Below are positions 29,143 through 36,889 of a stretch of 51,493 nucleotides of DNA, piece after piece; within the stretch, counting starts at the first letter, position 1; each line of letters begins with the position of its first letter. The DNA lies in contig NBLX01000003.1 in assembly GCA_002084705.1 (NCBI GenBank), positions 1-51,493 of the forward strand, in the 5' to 3' direction. Position numbers and translations under genes: made by a program. The DNA is from Desulfobacteraceae bacterium 4572_35.1 (GTDB lineage Bacteria > Desulfobacterota > Desulfuromonadia > Desulfuromonadales > Desulfuromonadaceae). Under the pieces are notes generated by a model that saw only the letters and a program-made list of their open reading frames with translations, did not search any database and was not told the origin of the DNA.

Positions 29143-29170
29143 GTGAAACCAGATCACATGCTGGTTTCAC
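29143..29170. repeat. Perfect 10-base inverted repeat between divergent genes
   Basis: GTGAAACCAG (29143-29152) and CTGGTTTCAC (29161-29170) are exact reverse complements separated by eight bases. It lies between divergently transcribed genes where no transcript needs to end and has no adjoining T run, so an operator is as likely as a hairpin. It is the middle of three dyads in this 267-base gap. Confidence 0.6.
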
Positions 29171-29187
29171 CAAGTGCTGCTGTCTTT

Positions 29188-29214
29188 TTGACAATTATCC
29201 CTTTGAATTGTCAA
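29188..29214. promoter_or_regulatory. Perfect 9-base inverted repeat near the J-domain gene promoter, operator-like
   Basis: TTGACAATT (29188-29196) and AATTGTCAA (29206-29214) are exact reverse complements with nine bases between. A TATAAT lies ten bases to the right, so the repeat covers the expected -35 region of that promoter. A run of eight T residues follows, so a weak terminator-like hairpin is the alternative, but nothing upstream on the plus strand needs ending. Confidence 0.55.
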
Positions 29215-29229
29215 TTTTTTTTGTATAAT
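29203..29229 (+). promoter_or_regulatory. Probable sigma-70-type promoter of the J-domain gene
   Basis: A perfect TATAAT at 29224-29229 has TTGAAT at 29203-29208 upstream with a short 15-base spacer. A transcript would start near 29236, about 65 bases before the ATG. The -35 overlaps one arm of the inverted repeat at 29188-29214. Confidence 0.5.
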
Positions 29230-29301
29230 GGTACTGATATGCTCTGGTCCTGGTTTTGTCGAGATTATCATTGCTTATAAGTTTAATTAACGAGGGATTT
29301 A

Positions 29302-30075
29302 ATGACGGTTTTTGCCGAAACAGAACTATTTGACGCTTGCCGAGTATTGTTTAGTAATGAAGTGCAGGTCAGTCGTGATTTTCTGTTTTATATTCAGCCC
29401 AGTGGAGTAAAAACGGCGTATCGCAAGAAAGCACGGGAAACTCACCCTGATCTTCTAATTGATGCACCGCCCGAAGAATATGAACGCCAGAATGAGTTGT
29501 TCCGAGATGTGAATCAGGCGTATAAATTGTTGGATTTGTTCGCTAATTCTCCAAGTAAACGATTGTGGCCAACGGCAGATAGCCGAACCGGATTTGGCGC
29601 TGGGTGTCAGCCTTCAACAGGTAGCGGTCAGCATTCACAAGAAAATTATACTGATGGCGAGGGTCAAGATCAACAATCATCAATTCTGCTGCCTAGGCGC
29701 TATCTTGAAACCGGGTTGTTTTTATATTATCGCGGTGTGATCTCATACGATGAGATGATTGAGGCGTTAGTTTGGCAGCGACGTCAGCGGCCGATTATTG
29801 GTAACATTGCCGAGAATTGGGGTTGGCTTAAGTCTGGTGATATTCAGGCGATAAATCGTTTTCATGGTCGGCGGGGTCGTTTTGGTGCACGTGCGGTGCA
29901 GATGGGCTATCTCACCACTTTTCAGGTGCAGGTGTTGTTGCGGCATCAGCGTCATGCGCAAAAACGGTTTGGACAATACTTTGTAGAGCAGGGTCGTTTA
30001 ACTCGCTCTGAAATTGATGCTTATATTCGTGAGCAGCTTCTCCACAATTCCAAGTTTAATAATTCCAGGCGTTAG
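29302..30075 (+). CDS. J-domain (DnaJ-like) protein with a C-terminal domain of unknown function
   Basis: A 257-residue protein. Residues about 10-80 form a J-domain: AYRKKARETHPDLL carries the HPD triad at 48-50 that stimulates DnaK, and NQAYKLLDLF is the following helix. A polar glycine/glutamine-rich linker (about 92-125) leads to a C-terminal domain (130-257) with arginine-rich repeats of the form RxGxxAxxxGxLxxxxxxxLLxxQ, echoing the short helical N-terminal domain of type II secretion and pilus ATPases. There is no zinc-finger region or classic DnaJ C-domain, so it is a specialised co-chaperone rather than DnaJ. No partner gene is adjacent. GAGGGA precedes the ATG. The client and role are unknown. 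Confidence 0.75.
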   Translation: MTVFAETELFDACRVLFSNEVQVSRDFLFYIQPSGVKTAYRKKARETHPDLLIDAPPEEYERQNELFRDVNQAYKLLDLFANSPSKRLWPTADSRTGFGAGCQPSTGSGQHSQENYTDGEGQDQQSSILLPRRYLETGLFLYYRGVISYDEMIEALVWQRRQRPIIGNIAENWGWLKSGDIQAINRFHGRRGRFGARAVQMGYLTTFQVQVLLRHQRHAQKRFGQYFVEQGRLTRSEIDAYIREQLLHNSKFNNSRR

Positions 30076-30102
30076 TAGGATGTTTTCCAATTGCCCTTTG
30101 AA

Positions 30103-30783
30103 TTAAAATTTACCCGCCACTACATTTCCATCGACTTTGGGTTGGCACTGTTCTAATCGGTGTAAAAATTGCTCACGGTCAATATCGTAAGCGCCTAATG
30201 AGTGCAGGTGGTCTGTGGGTAGTTGGCAATCTATGAGTTGATAGTCAAGTTCTAGCAGATGTTGAGCCAGGGCAATGAACGCCATTTTTGATGCATCAGT
30301 TTGGGTGTGAAACATTGATTCACCGCAAAAACAACGACCTAGTGCTAATCCATATAAGCCACCTACCAGTTCGTCATCCTGCCAGCACTCTACCGAGTGG
30401 GCATAGCCTCTTTTGTGCAGGCGGTTGTATGCCGCAACAATTTTTTGGCTGATCCAGGTTTGCTCTGCGCGCTGGTTGCATTCGGCACAGTGAAGAATGC
30501 AAGCATTGAATGCCATATCAAAGGTTATTTTGAATTGTTCTCGGGCTATTTTTTTAGTCATAGAACGCGATATGTGAACCTGTTCTGGGTGTAAGACACA
30601 GCGTGGATTTGGCGACCACCACAGCGTTGGATCACTGGGGTGATTCCATGGAAAGATGCCGCAACTGTAGGCGAGGAGAAGTCGTTGTGTTGACAGATCC
30701 CCACCGACGGCCAGTAACCCGTTTTCGTCGGCGCACTGTGGCGCGGGGAAAATTAACTGTTTATCAAGAACAAAAACAGTCAT
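30103..30783 (-). CDS. aat: Leucyl/phenylalanyl-tRNA--protein transferase
   Basis: A 226-residue enzyme that adds Leu or Phe from tRNA to proteins with N-terminal Arg or Lys, making them N-degrons for ClpS-ClpAP. FPAPQCADENGLLAVGGDLS, YSCGIFPWN and WWSPNPRCVL mark the N-terminal region, and GGLYGLALGRCFCGESMF the GNAT-like core. The start ATG overlaps the clpA stop by one base on the minus strand, so the enzyme and its protease are coupled. Confidence 0.96.
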   Translation of the reverse strand: MTVFVLDKQLIFPAPQCADENGLLAVGGDLSTQRLLLAYSCGIFPWNHPSDPTLWWSPNPRCVLHPEQVHISRSMTKKIAREQFKITFDMAFNACILHCAECNQRAEQTWISQKIVAAYNRLHKRGYAHSVECWQDDELVGGLYGLALGRCFCGESMFHTQTDASKMAFIALAQHLLELDYQLIDCQLPTDHLHSLGAYDIDREQFLHRLEQCQPKVDGNVVAGKF

Positions 30784-33053
30784 CAGCTTGTGCTGTTAAA
30801 GTTGAATGTAAGCTGATTGTTGCGATATCCGATTTTTACTTCTCCACCACTTGTTAGCTCCCCAAACAAAATTTGTTCGGATAGTTTAGCACTTATATTC
30901 TCTTGAATGAGTCGGTTCAATGGTCTGGCACCATATTTAGGATCGAAACCGTTACGCGCCAGATAATTATGAGCGGCACTGCTGAGCTTCATGGTGATAT
31001 TGTTGTCAGCCAGACGCAGACGCAATTCGTCGATAAATTTGTCTACAATATTGCTTATCGCTTCTGGAGTAAGTGGTTTGAACGTTATCATTGCATCGAG
31101 GCGATTGCGAAATTCTGGCGAGAACGTTTTGATAAGAGCCTGATCCGGGCTGGAAACAGTGGCTACACCGCTGGCGTTGAAGCCTATCACTGTAGTGTTC
31201 ATCTCGTGGGCTCCGGCATTGCTTGTCATTATGAGAATAACGTTGCGGAAGTCAGCCGTTTTTCCATTGTTATCGGTTAGGCTGCCATGATCCATGATCT
31301 GCAGCAAAATGTTAAACAGGTCGGGGTGGGCTTTCTCCATCTCATCGAGTAATAACACCGTATGGGGCTGTTTGGTGACGGCGTCGGTTAATAACCCACC
31401 CTGATCAAAACCGACGTAGCCAGGCGGTGCACCGATCAAGCGGGCTACAGAGTGTTTCTCCATGTACTCACTCATGTCGAAGCGTACAAATGAAATTCCT
31501 AGCTGTTTGGCCAGTTGACGGGCCACCTCGGTTTTGCCTACTCCGGTAGGTCCGGCAAACAGGAAGGAGCCGATGGGGTGTTCCGGATGGCTGAGCCCAG
31601 CTCGGGAGCGGATAATTGCCTGGGTCACCTGTTGCAGTGCTTGATCTTGACCGAATACCGTACGACGCAGGTTTGATTCTAAACTGCGCAGATTCTTGCG
31701 ATCATCGCGTGATACCGAGCGAGGAGGAATTTGTGCCATCTCCGCTACTATGGTTTCGATATCGCCAACTTTAACGCTCCTACGCTTACGTGGCTGAGTA
31801 CGTAAGCGGGCACCGATTTCATCTATTAAGTCGATGGCTTTATCGGGAAGATGACGTTGAGTAAGGTAGCGACTGGACAGTTCGGCAGCAGCTTGCAATA
31901 CCTCGTCGCTATATTTGATGTTGTGGTAGCTTTCGTAATGGGGGCGTAGCCCTTTGAGAATTTCAACAGTTTCAGTGATGCTGGGCTCTCGGATGTCGAT
32001 TTTTTGAAAGCGGCGTGACAAGGCGCGATCTTTCTCAAACAGGTTTTTATACTCTTCGTAAGTGGTTGCGCCGACGCAGCGGATGGAGCCATCGGCTAAC
32101 ACCGGCTTGAGAAGGTTGGATATATCCATTGAACCATTGCCCGTCGCTCCAGCGCCAATAATGGTGTGAATTTCATCAATAAACAGAATAGGCTGATCTT
32201 TCTCCTCTAACTCATTCAATACTGCCTTGAGGCGTTCTTCAAAATCACCACGAAATTTGGTGCCAGCCATCAGCGCTCCCATGTCAAGAGCGAATATTTC
32301 GTTATCTTTTAGCACTGACGGAGCCTGCTCTTCAGCGAGCATTGTTGCTAGCCCTTCAGCTATAGCGGTTTTGCCGGTGCCCGGTTCTCCCACCAATATT
32401 GGATTGTTTTTACGCCGCCGACACAGCACCTGTATAGTGCGTTGTAATTCGTTGCAGCGTCCTATCAGGGGGTCGATCTGTTTATTGTTCGCCTTGAGGA
32501 TAAGGTCGGTGGTGAAGCTTGCCAAAGCACTTTTTTTGCTGGGCTGTTTAGTATTGTCCTCCTGTTGGGTGGTGCTGTCTGGCTCTTTTGCTGTTATTGG
32601 TTTTGTGGTGCCGTGAGATATGTAGTTGAGGACATCCAGCCGTGTTATCCCTTGGCTGTTGAGAAAATAAGCCGGCTGGGTATTTTCTTTGGCTAAAATT
32701 GCAACCAGAATGTCTCCGGCGTTGACGCAGTCTTTGCCTGCAGCAGAACAGTGACTGACAGCATCCTGGAGAATGTGCTGTAGTGCTACTGTTTGCTCGG
32801 GGATATTGTCAGTTTCAAGTTGTTCCTCATTGTCTTGTTGATCAAAATGTTCTATTTGACTATCGAAATAATCATTTATGCTGGTGCGCAATAGATTGAT
32901 ATCTCCACCGCAATTGATGAGGATATCTTTGGATTCATCGGCGTAGAGCATGGCTAACAGTATGTGCTCGGTCATCAGATATTCGTGGTGACGGTGTTGA
33001 GCTTCCTGAACTGCTAGAGAAAAAATTATCTGAACGTCTTTGGTGAAAGTCAC
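30783..33053 (-). CDS. clpA: ATP-dependent Clp protease ATP-binding subunit ClpA
   Basis: A 756-residue Hsp100 unfoldase. The N-domain (about 1-145), which would bind ClpS, is followed by AAA module 1 (Walker A GEPGTGKT at 222-229, Walker B FIDEIH) and module 2 (GPTGVGKT at 501-508, LLLDEMEKAH). There is no ClpB-type coiled-coil middle domain, and IGF at 623-625 matches the IGL/IGF loop that docks on ClpP, so this is ClpA and not ClpB. It uses GTG with AGGAGAT upstream. It lies between clpS and aat. Confidence 0.96.
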   Translation of the reverse strand: MTFTKDVQIIFSLAVQEAQHRHHEYLMTEHILLAMLYADESKDILINCGGDINLLRTSINDYFDSQIEHFDQQDNEEQLETDNIPEQTVALQHILQDAVSHCSAAGKDCVNAGDILVAILAKENTQPAYFLNSQGITRLDVLNYISHGTTKPITAKEPDSTTQQEDNTKQPSKKSALASFTTDLILKANNKQIDPLIGRCNELQRTIQVLCRRRKNNPILVGEPGTGKTAIAEGLATMLAEEQAPSVLKDNEIFALDMGALMAGTKFRGDFEERLKAVLNELEEKDQPILFIDEIHTIIGAGATGNGSMDISNLLKPVLADGSIRCVGATTYEEYKNLFEKDRALSRRFQKIDIREPSITETVEILKGLRPHYESYHNIKYSDEVLQAAAELSSRYLTQRHLPDKAIDLIDEIGARLRTQPRKRRSVKVGDIETIVAEMAQIPPRSVSRDDRKNLRSLESNLRRTVFGQDQALQQVTQAIIRSRAGLSHPEHPIGSFLFAGPTGVGKTEVARQLAKQLGISFVRFDMSEYMEKHSVARLIGAPPGYVGFDQGGLLTDAVTKQPHTVLLLDEMEKAHPDLFNILLQIMDHGSLTDNNGKTADFRNVILIMTSNAGAHEMNTTVIGFNASGVATVSSPDQALIKTFSPEFRNRLDAMITFKPLTPEAISNIVDKFIDELRLRLADNNITMKLSSAAHNYLARNGFDPKYGARPLNRLIQENISAKLSEQILFGELTSGGEVKIGYRNNQLTFNFNSTS

Positions 33054-33086
33054 TTTTTCTAAATCTCCTGCGCTGTTATGCCGATA

Positions 33087-33407
33087 CTATATTGAATTCA
33101 TGCTACATCGAAGGGGATAACCCGCCGCGCTGGCGCGTTGATGAGCCTGAGCAACTTTTGTTTCGGCAACTTCGTATGGATAGTTTCCGCATACAGCCTG
33201 TCCTTGCGTATGGATGGTCAACATCACATGGGTAGCATCTGCAGGGTTTTTGCGAAAAATAGTTTGTAGTACTTCGATAACGAATTCCATAGTGGTGTAG
33301 TCATCATTATGCATTATAACTTGATAACGTGGAGGCTGTGCGCTGTCGTGTCTAGTAATTGTGTCGCTGTTCGGAGAATTGTCGGTCTTGGTTGCCATCT
33401 TGGACAT
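33087..33407 (-). CDS. clpS: ClpA adaptor protein ClpS
   Basis: A 106-residue adaptor that binds N-degron peptides and hands them to ClpA. YQVIMHNDDYTTMEFVIEVL contains the conserved HNDDYTTMEFV pocket residues, and THVMLTIHTQGQAVCG the second part of the site. The N-terminal 28 residues are a flexible tail, as expected. AAGGAAA precedes the ATG. It heads a clpS-clpA-aat operon, a complete bacterial N-end rule module apart from ClpP. Confidence 0.96.
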   Translation of the reverse strand: MSKMATKTDNSPNSDTITRHDSAQPPRYQVIMHNDDYTTMEFVIEVLQTIFRKNPADATHVMLTIHTQGQAVCGNYPYEVAETKVAQAHQRASAAGYPLRCSMNSI

Positions 33408-33458
33408 TTTCCTTTTTCGCTGTTTATTGTTAGCAAGCTTTTATGCGTCAGCACAAGC

Positions 33459-33487
33459 ATTATAAGTTTTTTTTCGACGACAATCAA
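33459..33487 (-). promoter_or_regulatory. Promoter of the clpS-clpA-aat operon
   Basis: On the minus strand TTGATT (33487 to 33482) and a perfect TATAAT (33464 to 33459) are separated by exactly 17 bases. A transcript would start near 33452, giving a leader of about 45 bases before clpS. The spacer contains eight consecutive A residues on this strand. Confidence 0.7.
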
Positions 33488-33506
33488 CGCTGAGCTGAAT
33501 AAACGG

Positions 33507-33535
33507 TTGAACAAAAAAAATGGATGGCATAGACT
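33507..33535 (+). promoter_or_regulatory. Possible promoter of the ftsB-like gene
   Basis: TTGAAC at 33507-33512 and TAGACT at 33530-33535 are 17 bases apart on the plus strand, back to back with the clpS promoter. The -10 is a 4 of 6 match, so this is tentative. Confidence 0.35.
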
Positions 33536-33610
33536 GCCAGAAACTCATCATTGTGTGAAAATATTTATGTTGCGGCTTGGTAGATTACCTGAGCAAAATG
33601 TGTTGCAAGT

Positions 33611-33931
33611 ATGATGTCAAAACCTGTTGCTGATAAGAAAATATCCATAGTTAGTTCGCGTATGTTGTGCTTGGCGGTATTGGTTAGCATTAGTCTGGGT
33701 TTTGCTTTGTTTGGCGAGAACGGTGTGTTGCGACTTAAGCAGGTATGCCAGCAACAGGCGTTGCTACAGTTACAGACACAACAATTGCAGGAAGCTAATG
33801 CACAATTGTGTCAGCAGATAGATGCGTTGCAGCATGACGATGCTTATCTGGAGAGGCTGGCGCGTAGCAGGTTGAGCTTGGTGCGTGATGAAGAGATAGT
33901 GTACCGTTTTGCGCCGCAATTAGCTAATTAG
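33611..33931 (+). CDS. ftsB: Septum formation initiator family protein (FtsB / DivIC-like)
   Basis: A 106-residue small bitopic membrane protein. A single membrane helix (about residues 17-37) is followed by a glutamine- and leucine-rich coiled coil (about 43-80) and the motif DDAYLERLARSRLSLVRDEEIVYRF, which is the family's typical end. FtsB works with FtsL and FtsQ to activate septal peptidoglycan synthesis. The ribosome site is weak and the two adjacent ATG codons at 33611 and 33614 cannot be separated. It lies alone between clpS and argS and is followed by a terminator. Confidence 0.85.
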   Translation: MMSKPVADKKISIVSSRMLCLAVLVSISLGFALFGENGVLRLKQVCQQQALLQLQTQQLQEANAQLCQQIDALQHDDAYLERLARSRLSLVRDEEIVYRFAPQLAN

Positions 33932-33977
33932 GTGGGTTAAAGGCGGTAACTATGTTGTTTAAGTGTGTATTCTAAAC

Positions 33978-34000
33978 AGGGGCTTTGCCCCTTTTTCTCT
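33978..34000 (+). terminator. Rho-independent terminator after the ftsB-like gene
   Basis: AGGGGC (33978-33983), a TTT loop and GCCCCT (33987-33992) form a six-base stem followed by TTTTCTCTTTT. It lies between the ftsB-like gene and argS, so argS, starting 25 bases later, needs readthrough or its own promoter. Confidence 0.75.
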
Positions 34001-34024
34001 TTTGGTTGATAAGGTAAAGGTTTT

Positions 34025-35698
34025 ATGAAAACAAGATTACGTGACGCAGTACAGCAGGTGTTAACTCAGTGCTATGCGGAAAAGTTGTTGCTTTCTGGTG
34101 AAATGCCAGATTTTGCTATAGAGGTACCAGGTCGGGTTGATCACGGAGATTTTGCCGTTAACGTTGCCATGATGTTGGCGCGGGCGGAAAAGAAAGCTCC
34201 ACGCCAGATTGCGCAGACGGTAGTTGAGAAACTGGAGGAGGTGCAGGAAGAGGTTGGGTTGTGGAAAAAGGTTGAGATCGCTGGTCCCGGCTTCATTAAT
34301 TTTTTTCTGCATGCACGTTGCTGGTACGCGGTGCTAGATGATATCTATGCTCAGCATGAGACCTTTGGTCGTAGCGAAGTTGGGCGTGGACGTAGAGTGC
34401 AGGTGGAGTTTGTCAGCGCCAATCCTACTGGACCTTTGCATATAGGGCATGGTCGCGGCGCTGCAACGGGCGATGCTGTTGCAGCTGTGTTGCAGGAGGC
34501 TGGTTTTGAGGTGCAGCGTGAATATTATGTTAACGATGCTGGCAACCAAATGGATACATTGGGGCGCTCGATTTATCTGCGCTATTGCCAGTTGCATGGT
34601 CAACAAGTTGATTTCCCCGAAGATTGTTATCAGGGCGATTATATCAATGATTTAGCAAAACAGGCACAAAGTGCTGATGGTGATAAGTATTTGCATCAAT
34701 CACAGCAGGAAGCAGTTAGTTATTTTTCCAGTTTTGGCGGTGGGATAATCAAGGCTGGAATAGATGATGATCTGCTTAGTTTCGGAATCAAGTTTGATAA
34801 CTGGTATAGTGAGCAATCTTTGTACGATCGCGGTTTGGTCAAGGCCGGTATAGAGGCTCTAACCCGGGAAGGTTATACTTACGAGCAAGACGATGCTGTT
34901 TGGTTTAGGACTACCGATTTCGGTGATGACAAAGATCGAGTATTGGTGCGCTCCAATGGGGTGACAACCTATTTTGCCTCCGATGTGGCTTACCATCGAG
35001 AAAAATATGAGCGAGGTTTTGATACAGTGATAGATGTGTGGGGCGCCGATCATCATGGTTACGTGCCGCGCATGAAAGCGGTTCTGGCTGCATTGGGGCG
35101 CAACCCAGAAGATTTACAGGTTGTCTTGGTACAGTTAGTTAATCTGCTTCGCGATGGTGAACAAATTGCCATGAGTACAAGGGCGGGCAAATTTGTTACT
35201 TTGAAAGAGGTTATCGATGAGGTGGGTAGCGATGCATGTCGTTTTTTCTTTTTAATGCGCCGTTCCGACAGTAAGCTTGATTTTGACCTTGAACTGGCAA
35301 AAAAACAAAGCACCGAAAATCCGGTGTTTTATGTGCAATATGCCCACGCACGGGTCTGCAGTATAAACCGCAACGCTCAGGATGCTGGATTGCAATTGCC
35401 CACTGCCGCCATGGTTAATCTTGAGCTATTACAGTTGCCGGAAGAGTTGGCGTTGGCAAAGTTGCTGTCTCGGTATCCAGAGGTAATTGTCGGTGCGGCT
35501 CTGGAGCATGAACCACACCGCGTGACATTTTATCTGCAGGAGTTGGCAGCAAAGTTTCACAGTTATTATAATCAACATCGTGTTGTTATTGACGATGTTG
35601 CTACCAGCTCAGCACGTTTGTGCCTGGTTAATGCAGTGCGAATTGTCCTTGCAAATGCGTTGCGTGTTCTTGGTGTTTCTGCACCGGAAAAAATGTAA
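34025..35698 (+). CDS. argS: Arginyl-tRNA synthetase
   Basis: A 557-residue class I enzyme that charges tRNA-Arg. The Add1 domain is at the N-terminus, the HIGH motif at 139-142 (NPTGPLHIGHGRG), and the AMSTRAGK stretch near 380 replaces KMSKS as is usual in ArgRS. The C-terminal anticodon-binding domain contains LAAKFHSYYNQHRV. AAGGTAAAGG precedes the ATG. It is followed 17 bases later by the SPOR-domain gene. Confidence 0.97.
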   Translation: MKTRLRDAVQQVLTQCYAEKLLLSGEMPDFAIEVPGRVDHGDFAVNVAMMLARAEKKAPRQIAQTVVEKLEEVQEEVGLWKKVEIAGPGFINFFLHARCWYAVLDDIYAQHETFGRSEVGRGRRVQVEFVSANPTGPLHIGHGRGAATGDAVAAVLQEAGFEVQREYYVNDAGNQMDTLGRSIYLRYCQLHGQQVDFPEDCYQGDYINDLAKQAQSADGDKYLHQSQQEAVSYFSSFGGGIIKAGIDDDLLSFGIKFDNWYSEQSLYDRGLVKAGIEALTREGYTYEQDDAVWFRTTDFGDDKDRVLVRSNGVTTYFASDVAYHREKYERGFDTVIDVWGADHHGYVPRMKAVLAALGRNPEDLQVVLVQLVNLLRDGEQIAMSTRAGKFVTLKEVIDEVGSDACRFFFLMRRSDSKLDFDLELAKKQSTENPVFYVQYAHARVCSINRNAQDAGLQLPTAAMVNLELLQLPEELALAKLLSRYPEVIVGAALEHEPHRVTFYLQELAAKFHSYYNQHRVVIDDVATSSARLCLVNAVRIVLANALRVLGVSAPEKM

Positions 35699-35715
35699 TC
35701 TAACAGGAGTTTGTT

Positions 35716-36501
35716 ATGCCACCATCAGAAATGCCAAGATCACCCCGTGCACCGCAGCGTCATCGCCCTATTGGAGTACTTGTAATAATCGTGGTTTTGT
35801 CTCTTATCGCATTTGGTCTTGGGGTGTTTGTCGGTAAACAGCAAAAAAACTCCCAACCCCAAGTTGTTGCGCCGCTGCAGCCACATACCCCGATAAAACA
35901 AAACTCCGATGAAACTTTGAAAAAAGTACCGTCTAAAGTGGAGCAGCGTGCTAGCAATGCTGTTGGGGTTGGTAAAGAGCTTTCCCGCTTGGCGGTAGAG
36001 GGAAGACAAAGTATAGAGTCGCTTTTAACCGGCAAGGTTGAGGATCAGGTTGTTAATGAGCAAGTTGTTGAAGTGGCAACTGCTTCTGCAGTTGTTGTCG
36101 AGCAGGCACCATTGGGTAATGGTATTAACCCTGCAAGGAATTCAACGTTGCCATTATCGCCATTGGCAGCATCACCATCACCAGAGGTGGTTTCAACAGC
36201 GACGCAAGTGTTGCAAAAAAAGGCAGCACCTGCGCCAGCTAAAGTCAGTGCTGTTGTAGGTAAGGGCAGCTATGTGGTGCAAGTGAGTTCCTTCAAGAAG
36301 CGCAGTGATGCTGAAAGGGTGGAGAAAAAAATCCAGGCCAAGTTTCATGCTTATGTCAACCGCGTCGATCTTGGGAAAAAAGGGGTATGGTATCGGGTGC
36401 TGGTCGGCCCAGTTACAACATTGCGCGAAGCGGGTAAGCTGAAAGAGCAGGTGCAGAAAACTTATCGGCTGAGTGGTTTTGTGAAAAAAGTGGTAAATTG
36501 A
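35716..36501 (+). CDS. Membrane-anchored SPOR-domain protein
   Basis: A 261-residue protein: short proline-rich cytoplasmic start, one membrane helix (about residues 19-37, rich in Ile, Val, Leu), a long low-complexity Ala/Pro/Val linker, and a C-terminal SPOR domain (about 183-260) with SYVVQVSSFKKRSDAERV and WYRVLVGPVTTLREA. SPOR domains bind denuded septal peptidoglycan, so a place at the division site like FtsN or DedD is likely, but this is inferred from the domain. AGGAG lies before the ATG. The argS-SPOR pairing is common in proteobacteria. Confidence 0.88.
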   Translation: MPPSEMPRSPRAPQRHRPIGVLVIIVVLSLIAFGLGVFVGKQQKNSQPQVVAPLQPHTPIKQNSDETLKKVPSKVEQRASNAVGVGKELSRLAVEGRQSIESLLTGKVEDQVVNEQVVEVATASAVVVEQAPLGNGINPARNSTLPLSPLAASPSPEVVSTATQVLQKKAAPAPAKVSAVVGKGSYVVQVSSFKKRSDAERVEKKIQAKFHAYVNRVDLGKKGVWYRVLVGPVTTLREAGKLKEQVQKTYRLSGFVKKVVN

Positions 36502-36552
36502 TGGTGTAGATCATTTAAGTTTTATTTTAGTTGATATAGATCGTTTTTTAGC

Positions 36553-36581
36553 TTGACTTTGTCGCGTTAAAAAAGTAAATT
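36553..36581 (+). promoter_or_regulatory. Promoter of the tRNA pair
   Basis: TTGACT at 36553-36558 and TAAATT at 36576-36581 are 17 bases apart, and the initiator tRNA begins 13 bases beyond the -10. The region 36502-36594 otherwise holds only AT-rich DNA. Confidence 0.65.
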
Positions 36582-36594
36582 CCTTTCGCTTTGA

Positions 36595-36671
<77 letters not shown>

Positions 36672-36735
36672 AAGAGGTAACACCGGCAGATCATTGGCAT
36701 GTTTAGATGATGGTCGTTGGTTTTATATATAGCTT

Positions 36736-36812
36736 GGCGGTATAGCTCAGTTGGTTAGAGCATGCGGCTCATATCCGCAGTGTCCGGAGTTCGAATCTCT
36801 GTACCGCCACCA
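36736..36812 (+). tRNA. tRNA with anticodon CAT (elongator Met, or Ile2 read after lysidine modification)
   Basis: A 77-base cloverleaf with acceptor arms GGCGGTA and TACCGCC, D arm GCTC/GAGC, anticodon stem TGCGG/CCGCA, anticodon at 36770-36772, T arm CGGAG/CTCTG with one G-T pair, and encoded CCA. CAT can specify methionine or, after TilS converts C34 to lysidine, isoleucine at ATA codons. I favour elongator Met from overall look, but tilS lies only 78 bases downstream and the identity is not settled by the bases visible. Confidence 0.85.
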
Positions 36813-36817
36813 ATTAA

Positions 36818-36850
36818 AGCCCCTTCAATTACTGGAGGGGCTTTTTTTTT
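36818..36850 (+). terminator. Rho-independent terminator after the tRNA pair
   Basis: AGCCCCTTCA (36818-36827) pairs with TGGAGGGGCT (36833-36842) with one G-T pair and a five-base loop, followed by a run of nine T residues counting the last base of the stem. It ends 39 bases before the tilS start. Confidence 0.92.
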
Positions 36851-36889
36851 AAGTGTTCCCGTCTTGCTTGTTATCTTTGGGGTGATCTT

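Noticed and set aside
33309-33614. Plus-strand open frame of 101 codons across the clpS start and the gap before the ftsB-like gene
   Set aside because: It is antisense to the clpS N-terminus and runs through both promoters; no ribosome site or similarity that I recognise.
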